From Variovorax gossypii (lineage in GTDB: Bacteria > Pseudomonadota > Gammaproteobacteria > Burkholderiales > Burkholderiaceae_C): a DNA stretch of 64,000 nt. The stretch is from contig NZ_RXOE01000011.1 in the NCBI RefSeq assembly GCF_003965815.1, forward strand, positions 1-64,000. The letters run 5' to 3'. Under the pieces are notes generated by a model, which saw nothing but the letters and a program-made list of their open reading frames with translations, made no database searches and was not told the origin of the DNA. The translations under genes were made by a program, and so were the position numbers. Of the stretch, positions 1 to 9,101 are shown one piece after another; position 1 is the stretch's first letter, and each line of letters starts with the position of its first letter.

Positions 1-8
1 AGCCTTCG

Positions 9-38
9 ATTATGCACCGTTTTTTCAAACCGCGTCAA
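9..38 (-). promoter_or_regulatory. Strong sigma70-type promoter directed off the left edge
   Basis: On the minus strand a TTGACG -35 box (33-38) and a CATAAT -10 box (9-14) are separated by 18 nt. An A-rich, UP-element-like stretch lies just upstream (about 45-60). Transcription would begin within the first few bases of the window and run leftward. Such near-consensus promoters with A-tracts often drive rRNA or tRNA operons, so a stable-RNA gene may lie just outside. That last step is inference. Confidence 0.55.
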
Positions 39-224
39 CTTTCGAAGACTTTTTCTTCACCCCATCCAACCACCTCCGAAGAGACCGGCTGGACCTGAAC
101 ACCAAGAGGTATTCAGCAGCGAAGCCCACGAGTATATGACAGATTTCGGCCTTCGCAAGACCTCCCGCAAAGAAACTTGAAACGGGCCTCTCCCAAGGGC
201 CTGTTCCCCCAGAGGCTGTCCTAT

Positions 225-236
225 CTCTATATAGAG
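225..236. promoter_or_regulatory. 12 bp perfect palindrome upstream of uup
   Basis: CTCTATATAGAG is a perfect palindrome 44 bp upstream of the uup start codon. It could be an operator or part of the -10 region of the uup promoter. The rest of the non-coding stretch 39-280 shows only short GC-rich inverted segments and no convincing gene. Confidence 0.25.
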
Positions 237-280
237 GCCGCAGGCGGCCTGACATCGCCTCCTCCGATAATCCGCGCCAC

Positions 281-2191
281 ATGGCACTCATCACACTCCT
301 CGACGCGCAGCTCGCGTTCGGTCACGTTCCGCTGCTGGATCATGCGGACTTCTCTCTTCTCGAATCGGAACGCATCGGCCTGATCGGCCGCAACGGCGCC
401 GGCAAGTCTTCCCTGCTCAAGATACTTGGCGGCTTGGAGAAGACCGACGACGGCACCCTGCAGCTGCAGCAGAACCTCCGCGTCGCCTATGTCGCCCAGG
501 AGCCCTCGCTGGATATGGATGCGGATGTCTTCACCGCCGCCAGCCAGGGCCTCGCCCCCGTCATTGCCCTGCGCGACCTCTATCTATCTGGTGCCGAGGG
601 CCTCGACCTCGACGCCCTCCAGTCCCAGATCGAAGCCTTCGACGCCTGGAACTGGGAGCAGCGCGTGGAGGAAACGCTGCACCGCCTCCACCTCGATCGC
701 GACGCCCGCGTCGGCTCGCTCTCCGGCGGCACCCGCAAGCGCGTGGCCCTGGCGCAAGCCCTGGTGGCCGCCCCTGACGTCCTCCTGCTCGACGAGCCCA
801 CCAACCACCTGGACCTCGACTCCATCGAATGGCTCGAGCAGCTTCTGATCGACTTCAAGGGCAGCGTCGTCACTGTCACCCATGACCGAAGCTTCCTGAA
901 CCGCGTCGCCACCCGCATCGTCGAGCTCGACCGGGGCAAGCTGGGTTCCTACCCCGGCAACTTCGAGCAGTACCTCGCCCAAAAGGAAGAGCAGCTCGCC
1001 CAGGAGGCGGTCATCAACGCCAAGGCCGACAAGCTCCTGGCCCAGGAGGAGATCTGGATCCGCAAGGGCGTGGAAGCCCGCCGCACCCGCAGCCAGAGCC
1101 GCATCACCCGCCTGCAGGAACTGCGCGCCAGCCACGCAGCCCGCCGGAACGTGCAAGGCAGCGTCAACATGGACGTGGCTTCCGGCCAGGCCAGCGGCAA
1201 GATCGTGGCCGAGCTCACCGACGCCACCAAGTCCTTCGGCGAGAAGACCGTGATCCGCAAGTTCAGCGGCACCATCCTGCGCGGCGACAAGGTCGGCCTG
1301 CTCGGCCCCAACGGCGCGGGCAAGACCACCCTGCTGAAGCTGATCCTCGGCGAGCTCGAACCCGACAGCGGCAAGATCCGCCGCGGCACCAACCTGCAGG
1401 TGGCGTACTTCGACCAGATGCGCGACAAGCTCGATCTCGACGCCACGCTGGAAGACTTCATCAGCCCCGGCAGCGAGTGGATCGAGATCGGCACCCAGAA
1501 GAAGCACGTCAAGAGCTACCTCTCCGACTTCCTCTTCTCCCCCGCGCGCGCCAACTCCCCCGTTCGCTCGCTCAGCGGCGGCGAGCGCAACCGCCTGCTG
1601 CTGGCCCGCCTGTTCGCCCGTCCGGCCAACGTGCTGGTGCTCGACGAGCCGACCAACGACCTCGACATCGACACCCTCGAGCTGCTCGAGAACCTGCTGC
1701 AGGACTACGACGGCACCGTGTTCCTCGTGAGCCACGACCGCACCTTCCTCGACAACGTGGTCACCAGCACCATCGCCTATGAGGGCGACGGCCGCTGGCG
1801 CGAGTACGAGGGCAGCGTGCAGGACTGGCTGACCCAGTCGAAGCGCGCCCGCGAGATCGCCGAGCAGCGCCTCGCCGCGACTGCGGCAGCAGCTCCGGCC
1901 GCGGCTCCCGCGCCCACCCCTGCAGCGGAGGCTCCCGCCTCCAAGACGGCACCGGGCGCCCGCAAGAAGCTCTCTTACAAGGAGCAGCGCGAACTGGACA
2001 CTCTCCCCGCCCAGATCGCGGCCCTCGAGACCGAGCAGCAGCGCATCACCGAGATGCTCGAGCTGGACGGCGGCGCCATCTACGCCACCGACTCCTCGCG
2101 CGCAGCCGAACTGGCGGAGCGCCACGCCAAGATCGACGACGAGCTCCTGGCCGCCATGGAGCGCCAGGAAGAACTCTCCGCCGGGCGCTGA
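281..2191 (+). CDS. uup: ABC-F family ATPase Uup
   Basis: This 636-residue soluble protein has two ATP-binding cassettes and no membrane domain, the layout of ABC-F proteins that act on ribosomes or branched DNA. Cassette 1 has Walker A GRNGAGKSS, signature LSGGTRKR and Walker B LLLDEPTNHLDL. Cassette 2 has GPNGAGKTT, LSGGERNR and LVLDEPTNDLDI. An arginine-rich linker joins them. After an Ala/Pro-rich hinge, the last 90 residues contain KKLSYKEQRELDTLP followed by a predicted coiled coil, which is the hallmark of the Uup C-terminal domain and separates it from EttA and YheS. It stands alone on the plus strand. In E. coli, Uup affects transposon excision and branched DNA intermediates (family knowledge). 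Confidence 0.9.
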   Translation: MALITLLDAQLAFGHVPLLDHADFSLLESERIGLIGRNGAGKSSLLKILGGLEKTDDGTLQLQQNLRVAYVAQEPSLDMDADVFTAASQGLAPVIALRDLYLSGAEGLDLDALQSQIEAFDAWNWEQRVEETLHRLHLDRDARVGSLSGGTRKRVALAQALVAAPDVLLLDEPTNHLDLDSIEWLEQLLIDFKGSVVTVTHDRSFLNRVATRIVELDRGKLGSYPGNFEQYLAQKEEQLAQEAVINAKADKLLAQEEIWIRKGVEARRTRSQSRITRLQELRASHAARRNVQGSVNMDVASGQASGKIVAELTDATKSFGEKTVIRKFSGTILRGDKVGLLGPNGAGKTTLLKLILGELEPDSGKIRRGTNLQVAYFDQMRDKLDLDATLEDFISPGSEWIEIGTQKKHVKSYLSDFLFSPARANSPVRSLSGGERNRLLLARLFARPANVLVLDEPTNDLDIDTLELLENLLQDYDGTVFLVSHDRTFLDNVVTSTIAYEGDGRWREYEGSVQDWLTQSKRAREIAEQRLAATAAAAPAAAPAPTPAAEAPASKTAPGARKKLSYKEQRELDTLPAQIAALETEQQRITEMLELDGGAIYATDSSRAAELAERHAKIDDELLAAMERQEELSAGR

Positions 2192-2278
2192 CACCCGGGC
2201 GCGCCTGCCGTCCGACGCGCGGCGGGCGCCGACTAGGCTATATATGCGGCACCTCCCTCCAAGCCCCGGGAAAGCCGC

Positions 2279-4003
2279 ATGCCTTCATCCTTCCAGACGT
2301 TCTTCCGCCGATCGGCGGCACTGCTGGCGCTGCTGATCCTCGCCGCCTGCGCGCAGCTGCCGCAGAACGTCGACCGCCCCGTCTCGACCGCCATCGCCTC
2401 GCCGGCCACCGGCACCGCGCTGGCCGATCTGGTCCAGCAGCGCCGGCAGGCCGAAAAGGCCCGCTACGAGTCCGGCTTCCTGCTGCTGGGCGGTCCGCAG
2501 GCGGCCTACGGCAGCCGCCTCGCGCTGATCGAAGGCGCCCAGAAGACGCTCGACCTCCAGTACTACGCCATCCACGCCGACGCCAGCACCGGCCGCCTGG
2601 TGCGCGGCCTGCGCGCGGCCGCCGAGCGCGGCGTGCGGGTGCGCGTGCTGCTCGACGACTTCCACACCACCGGTCGCGACGCGCTGGTGCTGGGCCTGGC
2701 CTTCATTCCCAACATCGAGATGCGCCTGTTCAATCCGCTAGCGGGTTCGCGCGATTCCACCTTCAGCCGCCTGCTCAACTCGATAGACGACGCCTCGCGC
2801 ATCCAGCAGCGCATGCACAACAAGCTGTTCCTGGCCGACAACGTGCTGGGCGTGACGGGCGGGCGCAACCTCGGCGACGCCTACTTCGGCAATGCGGCCA
2901 ACGGCAACTTCGTCGATGTCGACGTGCTGGCGGCCGGCCCCATCGTGCAGGACCTGTCACGCAGCTTCGACAGCTACTGGAACAACGAGCGCGCCTATCC
3001 GGTGCAGTCGCTGGTCACGCGCGAGGAATTCCAGGCCATGCGCGACCGCGCGAGAAAGGCCGACCAGGAACTGGCCGAGGAGTCGGCCCGCCAGCAGGAA
3101 GGAGGCGCCGGAGCCCCCACGGCCGCCCAGCGCGCCCGCGCCTGGGACGAGAAGCCGCTCGACCTGCGCACCGCCACCTTCGTCTGGGCGCCGGCCGTGA
3201 TGCTGGCCGACAAGCCCGGCAAGATTCCCGCCGACTCCGATCCCGGCAACCGGAAAGCGCCCGGCCTCGTGGTCAGCCGGCCCGACGACAAGGCCGGCAG
3301 CTCGCGCGGCGCGGCCTCGCTGGAAGCGGCCTCAGACCTGGCTGCCGGCGGCGACACCGTGGTCGAGGGGCTGCTGCAGCTCATCGGCCAGGCACGAACC
3401 GATCTGGTCATCATCTCGCCCTACTTCGTGCCCGGAAAGGACATGCTGCAGGCCTTCTCCACCGCCCGGGCCCGCAACGTGCGCATCCGCGTGCTGACCA
3501 ACTCGCTGGCCTCGAACGACGCGCCGGTGGCCCATGTCGGCTATGCGCGCCACCGCGAGGAGCTGCTCAAGATGGGCATCGAGCTCTACGAGCTGCGCAG
3601 CGAGCAGGCGAGCTTCGGCAACGTCTTCGGCTCCTCGGGCGGCAGCAGCGGAAGCGCGGGCGTGTCGGGCGAATCGCGCGCGATGCTGCACTCCAAGGTG
3701 CTGGTGATGGACGGCCGACTGCTGGTGGTGGGCTCGATGAACCTCGACCTGCGCTCGCAGCTGCAGAACACCGAGATCGCGCTGCTGATCCGCAGCAACG
3801 AGCTTTCGCGCGCCGCCTCGGAGCAGATCGAGCGCGGCATGCGCGAGCGCTCGTGGCACGTCGAGCTGGTCGACGGCTCGCTGCTGTGGCGCGCGCCCGA
3901 GGGCAGTGGCCTGAAGGACAGCACCACCGAGCCCGACGCCAGCGCCACGCTGCGGCTGCTGCTCAAGCTCTTCGGACCGCTGGCGCCCGACCAGCTGCTC
4001 TGA
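2279..4003 (+). CDS. Phospholipase D family lipoprotein, cardiolipin synthase-like (ClsC type)
   Basis: The 574-residue protein starts with a lipoprotein signal (LLALLILAACAQ, Cys about 24), so it should be a membrane-anchored lipoprotein. Two HKD motifs define the PLD superfamily: HNKLFLADN with downstream GGRNLGD near residue 180, and HSKVLVMDG with GSMNLD near residue 471. The arrangement, with a long Pro/Ala-rich insertion between the halves, matches the ClsC/YmdC-like group that makes cardiolipin by phosphatidyl transfer. The exact substrate cannot be read from sequence. It follows uup after 87 bp and converges with the copper cluster, leaving 17 bp between stop codons. Confidence 0.8.
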   Translation: MPSSFQTFFRRSAALLALLILAACAQLPQNVDRPVSTAIASPATGTALADLVQQRRQAEKARYESGFLLLGGPQAAYGSRLALIEGAQKTLDLQYYAIHADASTGRLVRGLRAAAERGVRVRVLLDDFHTTGRDALVLGLAFIPNIEMRLFNPLAGSRDSTFSRLLNSIDDASRIQQRMHNKLFLADNVLGVTGGRNLGDAYFGNAANGNFVDVDVLAAGPIVQDLSRSFDSYWNNERAYPVQSLVTREEFQAMRDRARKADQELAEESARQQEGGAGAPTAAQRARAWDEKPLDLRTATFVWAPAVMLADKPGKIPADSDPGNRKAPGLVVSRPDDKAGSSRGAASLEAASDLAAGGDTVVEGLLQLIGQARTDLVIISPYFVPGKDMLQAFSTARARNVRIRVLTNSLASNDAPVAHVGYARHREELLKMGIELYELRSEQASFGNVFGSSGGSSGSAGVSGESRAMLHSKVLVMDGRLLVVGSMNLDLRSQLQNTEIALLIRSNELSRAASEQIERGMRERSWHVELVDGSLLWRAPEGSGLKDSTTEPDASATLRLLLKLFGPLAPDQLL

Positions 4004-4020
4004 AACCCTGAAGCTGCCGC

Positions 4021-4944
4021 TCAGTGCTTGTGCTGGTGCGCCGCCCCGGCCGCATCGGCACCTTCGGGCGTACCCACGGGCAGCGTCACGTCGAGCGAGG
4101 TCTTCACGCCCTTGGCGTCCTCGAACTTCAGCGTCATCGGCACGGTCGCGCCCTTCGCCAGCGCGCCCTTCAGGTCCATCATCATCACGTGGTAGCCGCC
4201 GGGCTTGAGCTCGACGGTCTGGCCCGCGGGCAGGTCGAGGCCGCCCGTGAGCTCGCGCATCTTCATGGTGTCGCCTTCCATCTTCATCTCGTGCACTTCG
4301 GCGACACCGGCGGCCGGCGTGGAGATGCTCACCAGCTTCGCGCCGGTGGGCGAAGTCAGCTTCATGAAGGCGCCCGTGCCGCTCTGGCCCGGCACCGACT
4401 GGCGCACCCAGCCGTCGCGCACGTCGACGGTAGCCACGCCTTGGGCCACCACGTTGAGCTTCGCGGCCGGGCTCTTCAGGCCGGCGGTCGAGTTGCCTGA
4501 AGCCGGCACCTCGGCCCAGTCGGCCGCGCCCACGTCGCAGGTCTGCAGCACCTTGAACCACAGCGTGCCGGGCGTCGCGGGCACCTTGCCGCGCAGCACG
4601 AATTCGGCGCGCTCGCTGCCGGGCAGCGCGTTCTCGGGCTTCTCGGCGGTCCAGCGGACCTCGCCGTCGCCGTCCTTCGCGCTCTTCTGCACGTCGAGCT
4701 TCCACCCCTTGCGCGCCTGCGCGTCGCTCAGGATGAAGCCCTTGGGCAGGCGCACCGCCAGGCCGGTCGTGGCCTTGGCGCCTTCACAGGCGTGGCCGAC
4801 GCGGAAGGCGGCGTCGTAGTCGCTGCCGACGGTGACGCCGCCCGGCCGCAGGGTGACGTGCGCCACCGCGGCGCCCATGCCGGCCAGCATGGCGCAGGCA
4901 GCAGCGGTGGTCCTGAGAGCGGCCATCGAAGTCGTTTTCATCAT
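4021..4944 (-). CDS. YcnI-like (DUF1775) plus PCuAC copper chaperone fusion, periplasmic
   Basis: Start chosen at the first of two tandem ATGs, with AAGGA upstream. This gives 307 residues. A signal peptide ends ...AAVA before His29, so the mature protein begins HVTLRPGG, as in YcnI proteins where the N-terminal histidine forms a copper brace. Residues about 29-170 are DUF1775. Residues about 180-295 carry the PCuAC pattern (VHEMKMEGDTMKM, then GGYHVMMM) that binds Cu(I) through His and Met. The tail AAHQHKH adds further potential ligands. The two domains are often separate genes; here they are one chain. It lies 32 bp downstream of the TonB receptor on the same strand, supporting a joint role in periplasmic copper delivery or scavenging. 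Confidence 0.88.
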   Translation of the reverse strand: MMKTTSMAALRTTAAACAMLAGMGAAVAHVTLRPGGVTVGSDYDAAFRVGHACEGAKATTGLAVRLPKGFILSDAQARKGWKLDVQKSAKDGDGEVRWTAEKPENALPGSERAEFVLRGKVPATPGTLWFKVLQTCDVGAADWAEVPASGNSTAGLKSPAAKLNVVAQGVATVDVRDGWVRQSVPGQSGTGAFMKLTSPTGAKLVSISTPAAGVAEVHEMKMEGDTMKMRELTGGLDLPAGQTVELKPGGYHVMMMDLKGALAKGATVPMTLKFEDAKGVKTSLDVTLPVGTPEGADAAGAAHQHKH

Positions 4945-4976
4945 GTCGTGTGGTCCTTGCAGTTGGAGTGGAAGAG

Positions 4977-7301
4977 TCAGAGGTCGAACTTGAGTTCGGC
5001 CACGTAGGTGCGCTGCGGGTACGGGTGGAAGGCCCAGTACTTGTTGTTGTTCAGGTTGTCGATGCCGAAAGAGGCGCTCCACTGCCGGTCGATCCGGTAG
5101 CGGATGCGCGCGTCGACCACGAAGAACTTCGAGAAGCCCATGTAGGCGAAGCCGTTGGGGTCGCTGTTGTCGAGCGTGCCGTACTGCCTGCCGCTGTAAC
5201 GCGCGCCGACGGTGTAGCTCCAGCGGTCGTCCGGCCGGTAAGTGGCGAGCAGCGTGGCGCGCACCCTCGGCACGCGCGGCTGGTCGTGGCCGACGCTGGC
5301 CGGAAAGCCGCTGTTGGCCGTGATCTTCGACCGCGTCAGCGTGAGGCTGCCGCTCAGGTCCAGCCCGCGCACGCCCACGTCGACCGCGTTCAGCGCCACC
5401 TCGAGCCCGCGCGTGCGGATGGCGTCTACGTTCTGCACCGTGCTCACGAGGTTGTTGAGGGCCTGCGTGTAGAGCGCGTCCTTCGTGTTCTCGAAGAACA
5501 GCGTGGTGCGCAGCACGCCGTCGAGCCCCCAGCCCTTGAGGTCGCGTTCCGCGGTGAGCTCGGTGGTCCACGAGCGCTCGGGGCGCAGGTTGGGGTTGGT
5601 GTTGACGATGCGGTTGCCGTCGATCGAGCCCTGGTAGAGCTCTGTCACCGTCGGCATGCGCACTGCCCGACCGGTCGAGGCCTTGAGCAGCCAGTCGGAG
5701 GTGGCCTGCCACGCGACGGCGGCCTTGGGTGAGTCGTAGCTGTTCTTGCGCGGCGAGAAGTCCAGCAGCGTGCTCGCGTTGCCGAGCTGGCCGCCGTAGG
5801 CCTCCCAGCGTTCGTGGCGCAGGCCCAGCGTGGTCTTCCAGTCCTTGGCGAAGCGCCAGGTGTCCTGCACGTAGAGCGATTGCAGCCGGGTGTTGCCGTT
5901 GAAGGCCGAGAACGGCGTGACGGGCGAGCCGTCGATCCAGTCGAGCGTGTTGCCGACGCTGGTGCGCAGGCGCGCCGTGTCCTGCTGGAAGCCGAAGTCG
6001 ACCACGTGCGCGCCCACGCCTTCCGCCGAGCCGGTGGGCCGCCAGGTGCCGGCGGCCTTGAAGGTGTTCCAGCCGGTGCCGCCCATGTCGGTGGTGCGGC
6101 CCGGGCCGCCGCTGAAGGCGCCCGGCAGCGGCGTGGTGGGCGTGCGCGAGGTGTCGCGCGAATAGTCGTACAGGCTGGCCGCCACCTCCCAGTCGAACAC
6201 GCCGCCGGTATGGCTCTTCACCGAGAGGCCGTGCATGTAGTGGGTGAGCGCGGTCTCGGTCGGCGCGAGCGCGGCGCTGGGGGAGTCGAGGTTGTAGGTG
6301 CGCCCGCCGATGTTCACCCGCCCGCCGTACACCGGCCGGCCGAGGGCGTCGCGCAGCCAGGTCTCGACACCACCGTGCGTGGTGTTGTTCCAGGCGCCCA
6401 GCGTGTAGGTGGCGCGCACGGTGGGCGAGAAGTCGTAGGCCACCTTGAGCTTGGCCTGCTCCTGCGTGGTGTCGTAGATGGTGGAGCCGCCCACCAGCCA
6501 CCAGGGCTGGTTCGACGGGTTCAGCCCGCCCACCGCACCGGTGACGGGCGTGCCGGCGCTGCCCACGGTGCCGGCGCTGACGAGCCGGTTGCCGAACACC
6601 AGCGCCTGGCCCTTGCTGTGCGTGCGCGAGGCGCTGAGCCACCACGACCAGTCGCCGCTGCGGCTGCCCAGCGACAGGTCGAGCTGCTGCCCGGCCGGCG
6701 ACGAGTGGCTGTTGTACAGGTCGAAGTTCGACACGAAGCCGCTGAGTTTGACGTGCGCCTCCAGCTTCGTGGGCATGCGCGTGACGTAGTCGACCACCGC
6801 GCCCACCGAGTTGCCGGGGTACGCCGCCGAGAACGGCCCGTAGAGCACGTCGACGCGCTCGATCTCCTCGGGCGACACCATGCCCCAGCGCGGCGCGTAG
6901 GTGGCGCCGTTGCCCAGCGGGTTCGACAGCATGATGCCGTCGGCGAACACCATCGAGCGCGCGCTGTTGCCGGTGCCCGAGGCGCGCGTGGCGAGCACGG
7001 CATGGTTGAAGTCGCCGATGTAGCGCTTGCGCACGACCAGGCTCGGCAGATACTTCAGCGCGTCCTCGCTGTCGGTGGCGTTGACGGTCTCGACGATCTG
7101 GTCGTGCGTCACGCCTTCGATGGTGGTCGGGATCTGGGCCGGCAGCGAGGTCGGCCGGCCGCCCGTCACCGTGACGGTGCCGAGCGTGCGGCCGCCGCCG
7201 GCGCCCTCGGGCGCGTCAGCGGACGGCTGCTGCTGCGCCAGCGCGGGCGCGGCGAGCGGGAATGCCATGGCGATCGCCAGGGCGCGGGAATGCTTTTTCA
7301 A
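4977..7301 (-). CDS. TonB-dependent outer-membrane receptor, probably for copper
   Basis: The 774-residue protein has a signal peptide (cleavage near APALAQ), a TonB-box-like segment (LGTVTVTGG, about residues 39-48), a plug domain with the conserved VDVLYGPFSAAYPGNSVGAVV stretch interpreted as the plug core, and a 22-strand-type barrel ending in the aromatic-terminal KFDL. Receptors of this family take up metal chelates or other scarce ligands using TonB energy. The substrate is inferred from the neighbours: DUF2946 upstream and the YcnI/PCuAC fusion downstream are both copper-linked families. No Fur box or riboswitch was recognised upstream. Confidence 0.85.
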   Translation of the reverse strand: MKKHSRALAIAMAFPLAAPALAQQQPSADAPEGAGGGRTLGTVTVTGGRPTSLPAQIPTTIEGVTHDQIVETVNATDSEDALKYLPSLVVRKRYIGDFNHAVLATRASGTGNSARSMVFADGIMLSNPLGNGATYAPRWGMVSPEEIERVDVLYGPFSAAYPGNSVGAVVDYVTRMPTKLEAHVKLSGFVSNFDLYNSHSSPAGQQLDLSLGSRSGDWSWWLSASRTHSKGQALVFGNRLVSAGTVGSAGTPVTGAVGGLNPSNQPWWLVGGSTIYDTTQEQAKLKVAYDFSPTVRATYTLGAWNNTTHGGVETWLRDALGRPVYGGRVNIGGRTYNLDSPSAALAPTETALTHYMHGLSVKSHTGGVFDWEVAASLYDYSRDTSRTPTTPLPGAFSGGPGRTTDMGGTGWNTFKAAGTWRPTGSAEGVGAHVVDFGFQQDTARLRTSVGNTLDWIDGSPVTPFSAFNGNTRLQSLYVQDTWRFAKDWKTTLGLRHERWEAYGGQLGNASTLLDFSPRKNSYDSPKAAVAWQATSDWLLKASTGRAVRMPTVTELYQGSIDGNRIVNTNPNLRPERSWTTELTAERDLKGWGLDGVLRTTLFFENTKDALYTQALNNLVSTVQNVDAIRTRGLEVALNAVDVGVRGLDLSGSLTLTRSKITANSGFPASVGHDQPRVPRVRATLLATYRPDDRWSYTVGARYSGRQYGTLDNSDPNGFAYMGFSKFFVVDARIRYRIDRQWSASFGIDNLNNNKYWAFHPYPQRTYVAELKFDL

Positions 7302-7385
7302 GAGGGACCTTCTCCGTGAAACTTCAAGCCGGACAGGCCGTGCACGCGCATCGGGCGCGCGTGCACAGCTACGGTTTCGAGAGCG

Positions 7386-7757
7386 TCAGGAGAAAGTCGG
7401 GGGCCCGCGCGCCGGCAAAGGCGCCGCGGTGGCCGCGGCCAGGCGCGCGGCGGGGATGGGCTGGACCACGCGGCCCAGCGGCAGGGGAAGATCGAAAACG
7501 GGAGCCGCCGCGACCGGCGGCGGCGCGCCGGTGAGCACGCACAGCGGGCAGTCCATGTGCGAGGCGCCCATTTCGCGCGCCCCGTCATCGGTATGGACCA
7601 CCACCTTGATGGAGCCGGCTCCGGAGCACACCAGCTCCACGGCCTGCGGGTTGACCAGCGGAGAGGCCACCGCCACGCCCAGCGACATCACGAACCACAG
7701 CAGCACCCACCGGCCGGCGAGGGCGATGGAGCGGGTGGATCGGTGCAGCGCGTGCAT
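7386..7757 (-). CDS. DUF2946 family secreted or membrane-anchored protein
   Basis: The 123-residue protein has an N-terminal hydrophobic segment (about residues 10-32, ending VAVASP) and the HMDCPLC motif near residue 70, typical of DUF2946 proteins found next to copper uptake receptors. It is the first gene of the leftward copper cluster, 84 bp ahead of the TonB receptor. The CPxC and His residues are plausible metal ligands. The molecular function is unknown for the family. Confidence 0.75.
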   Translation of the reverse strand: MHALHRSTRSIALAGRWVLLWFVMSLGVAVASPLVNPQAVELVCSGAGSIKVVVHTDDGAREMGASHMDCPLCVLTGAPPPVAAAPVFDLPLPLGRVVQPIPAARLAAATAAPLPARGPPTFS

Positions 7758-7768
7758 GGCGGCCGCGA

Positions 7769-9049
7769 TTATCTGCGCACTTTGCCCTTGGCGGCAGGGG
7801 CCGCGGCCTTGGAGGCCGTCGTCTTGGTGGCTGCCTTGGCCGGTGCCCGGGCCCCGCCCCTGGCCGCGGCGGGCGCCGCCTTGGCCGGCTTTCCACCCCT
7901 TGCAGCCGCTGCAGGCGCAGCCTTCCCGCGCTGGCCCTTGACCGCCTTGCCGCCGCGCACTGCCCTGGGCGCCGGCGAAGGCGCCGCGAGCGCGGGCATC
8001 GGCTGCGCCGTCTGCTCCTGCGCGTTGGTGAGCACCGGCGTCACGGTGAAGCCGCGCGCCGCCATCAGCGTGGGCAGCCCCTGCGGGCCGATCATGTGCA
8101 GCGCGCCGACCGCGGCGAACACGCCCTTGCCGCCGGCGTGCAGGCGCTCGATGCCGTCGGCAAGGTTCGGGTTGCGGTCGTCGAGCAGGCGCTTGAGCAG
8201 CCGCTGCTCGGCGGGCGTGTTGAGGCAGTCGCACCATTCGGGATAGCGCGCGAGCCGGGCAGCGTCGCTGCGCGCCCAGACGTCGGCCAGTTCCTTGAGC
8301 TGGCCGCGCAGCTTGCCGGACTCCAGCTCGTCGAGCGCCGCGTCGACCTGCTCGGCCTCTTCGGACTCGGAGCCGCCGGTCAGCACCTTGAGCTGGTCGG
8401 CCGCATTCTCGAGAGCGACGATCGGCTTGTTGTTGTTGCGGGCGGCGACCGCCAGGGTTTCGTCTACGCCGAATTCCGGGTACAGCCCGTCGGGGCGCCC
8501 CACCAGCCCGGCCAGCGCCGTGACCTGCAGGATCGGCTGCAGCTTCGACAGCGAACCCGGCGGCACGCAGGCCTCGGTGTTCTGGCGCTCCAGCCGGCGG
8601 GCGCGCTCGCCGCTGAGCATGCGCGCCAGCAGTTCGGGATCGGCCGGCCGGCCCATGGCGCGGGCGGTGGACTCGTCGCGCATGTCGAGTTCGAGCGCGA
8701 CGGTGTCGCTCTGCATCAGCGCCTTCTGGATGGTGGGGCCGGGCCGCACCCAGTCGCCCCGGCCGATGTGGATGGTGCCGTAGAGCCACGAGGTGCGCCC
8801 GTCGCGCTCGATGCGCCAGAGCACCCCGCGGTCGATGCCGTTGCGCAGGCCGGCGCCGGGCTTCTCGAGGCTCGCGATGGCCGATGGCGGGCAGGTCGCG
8901 GCATGGGCCGCGGCGAGGGTGAACATGCAGCACGCGCCGGCCAGGAGCCGCAGCGGCACGCGCCGGAGTTCCGGCGCGGAAGGAGAAGGAAAAAGGGCGT
9001 CGCGCATCCGAGCGACGAAGGTCCGGAGTATCCGCAAGGCTTGCTCCAT
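7769..9049 (-). CDS. TraB/GumN family protein with histone-H1-like C-terminal tail
   Basis: The chosen start at 9049 gives 426 residues; a longer frame to 9130 and a shorter start at 9007 are possible because no clear ribosome site favours one. A signal-like hydrophobic segment precedes AAHAATCPP. The two TraB/GumN (erythromycin-esterase-like fold) signatures are present: LYGTIHIGRGDW near the N terminus and VGALHMIGPQGL near the end of the domain. About 80 residues follow that are rich in Ala, Lys, Arg and Pro (AAPAAAARGGKPAKAAP and similar), which is not part of the family. It sits 11 bp upstream of the DUF2946 gene, so it may be co-transcribed with the copper genes. Its activity is unknown; family relatives are suspected metallo-hydrolases. 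Confidence 0.78.
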   Translation of the reverse strand: MEQALRILRTFVARMRDALFPSPSAPELRRVPLRLLAGACCMFTLAAAHAATCPPSAIASLEKPGAGLRNGIDRGVLWRIERDGRTSWLYGTIHIGRGDWVRPGPTIQKALMQSDTVALELDMRDESTARAMGRPADPELLARMLSGERARRLERQNTEACVPPGSLSKLQPILQVTALAGLVGRPDGLYPEFGVDETLAVAARNNNKPIVALENAADQLKVLTGGSESEEAEQVDAALDELESGKLRGQLKELADVWARSDAARLARYPEWCDCLNTPAEQRLLKRLLDDRNPNLADGIERLHAGGKGVFAAVGALHMIGPQGLPTLMAARGFTVTPVLTNAQEQTAQPMPALAAPSPAPRAVRGGKAVKGQRGKAAPAAAARGGKPAKAAPAAARGGARAPAKAATKTTASKAAAPAAKGKVRR

Positions 9050-9101
9050 GATGAAAGAAAGTCCGGCATTCTCACAGCACCGCTGCCCATAATCCGAAAC
9101 C

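Noticed and set aside
25..294. 89-codon minus-strand open frame at the left edge
   Set aside because: It reads through the promoter-like sequence and the uup leader, has no ribosome site, and no recognisable domain.
4945..6645. In-frame extension of the YcnI/PCuAC gene into the receptor gene
   Set aside because: The extension is the shadow of the TonB receptor. A ribosome site and signal peptide mark the real start at 4944.
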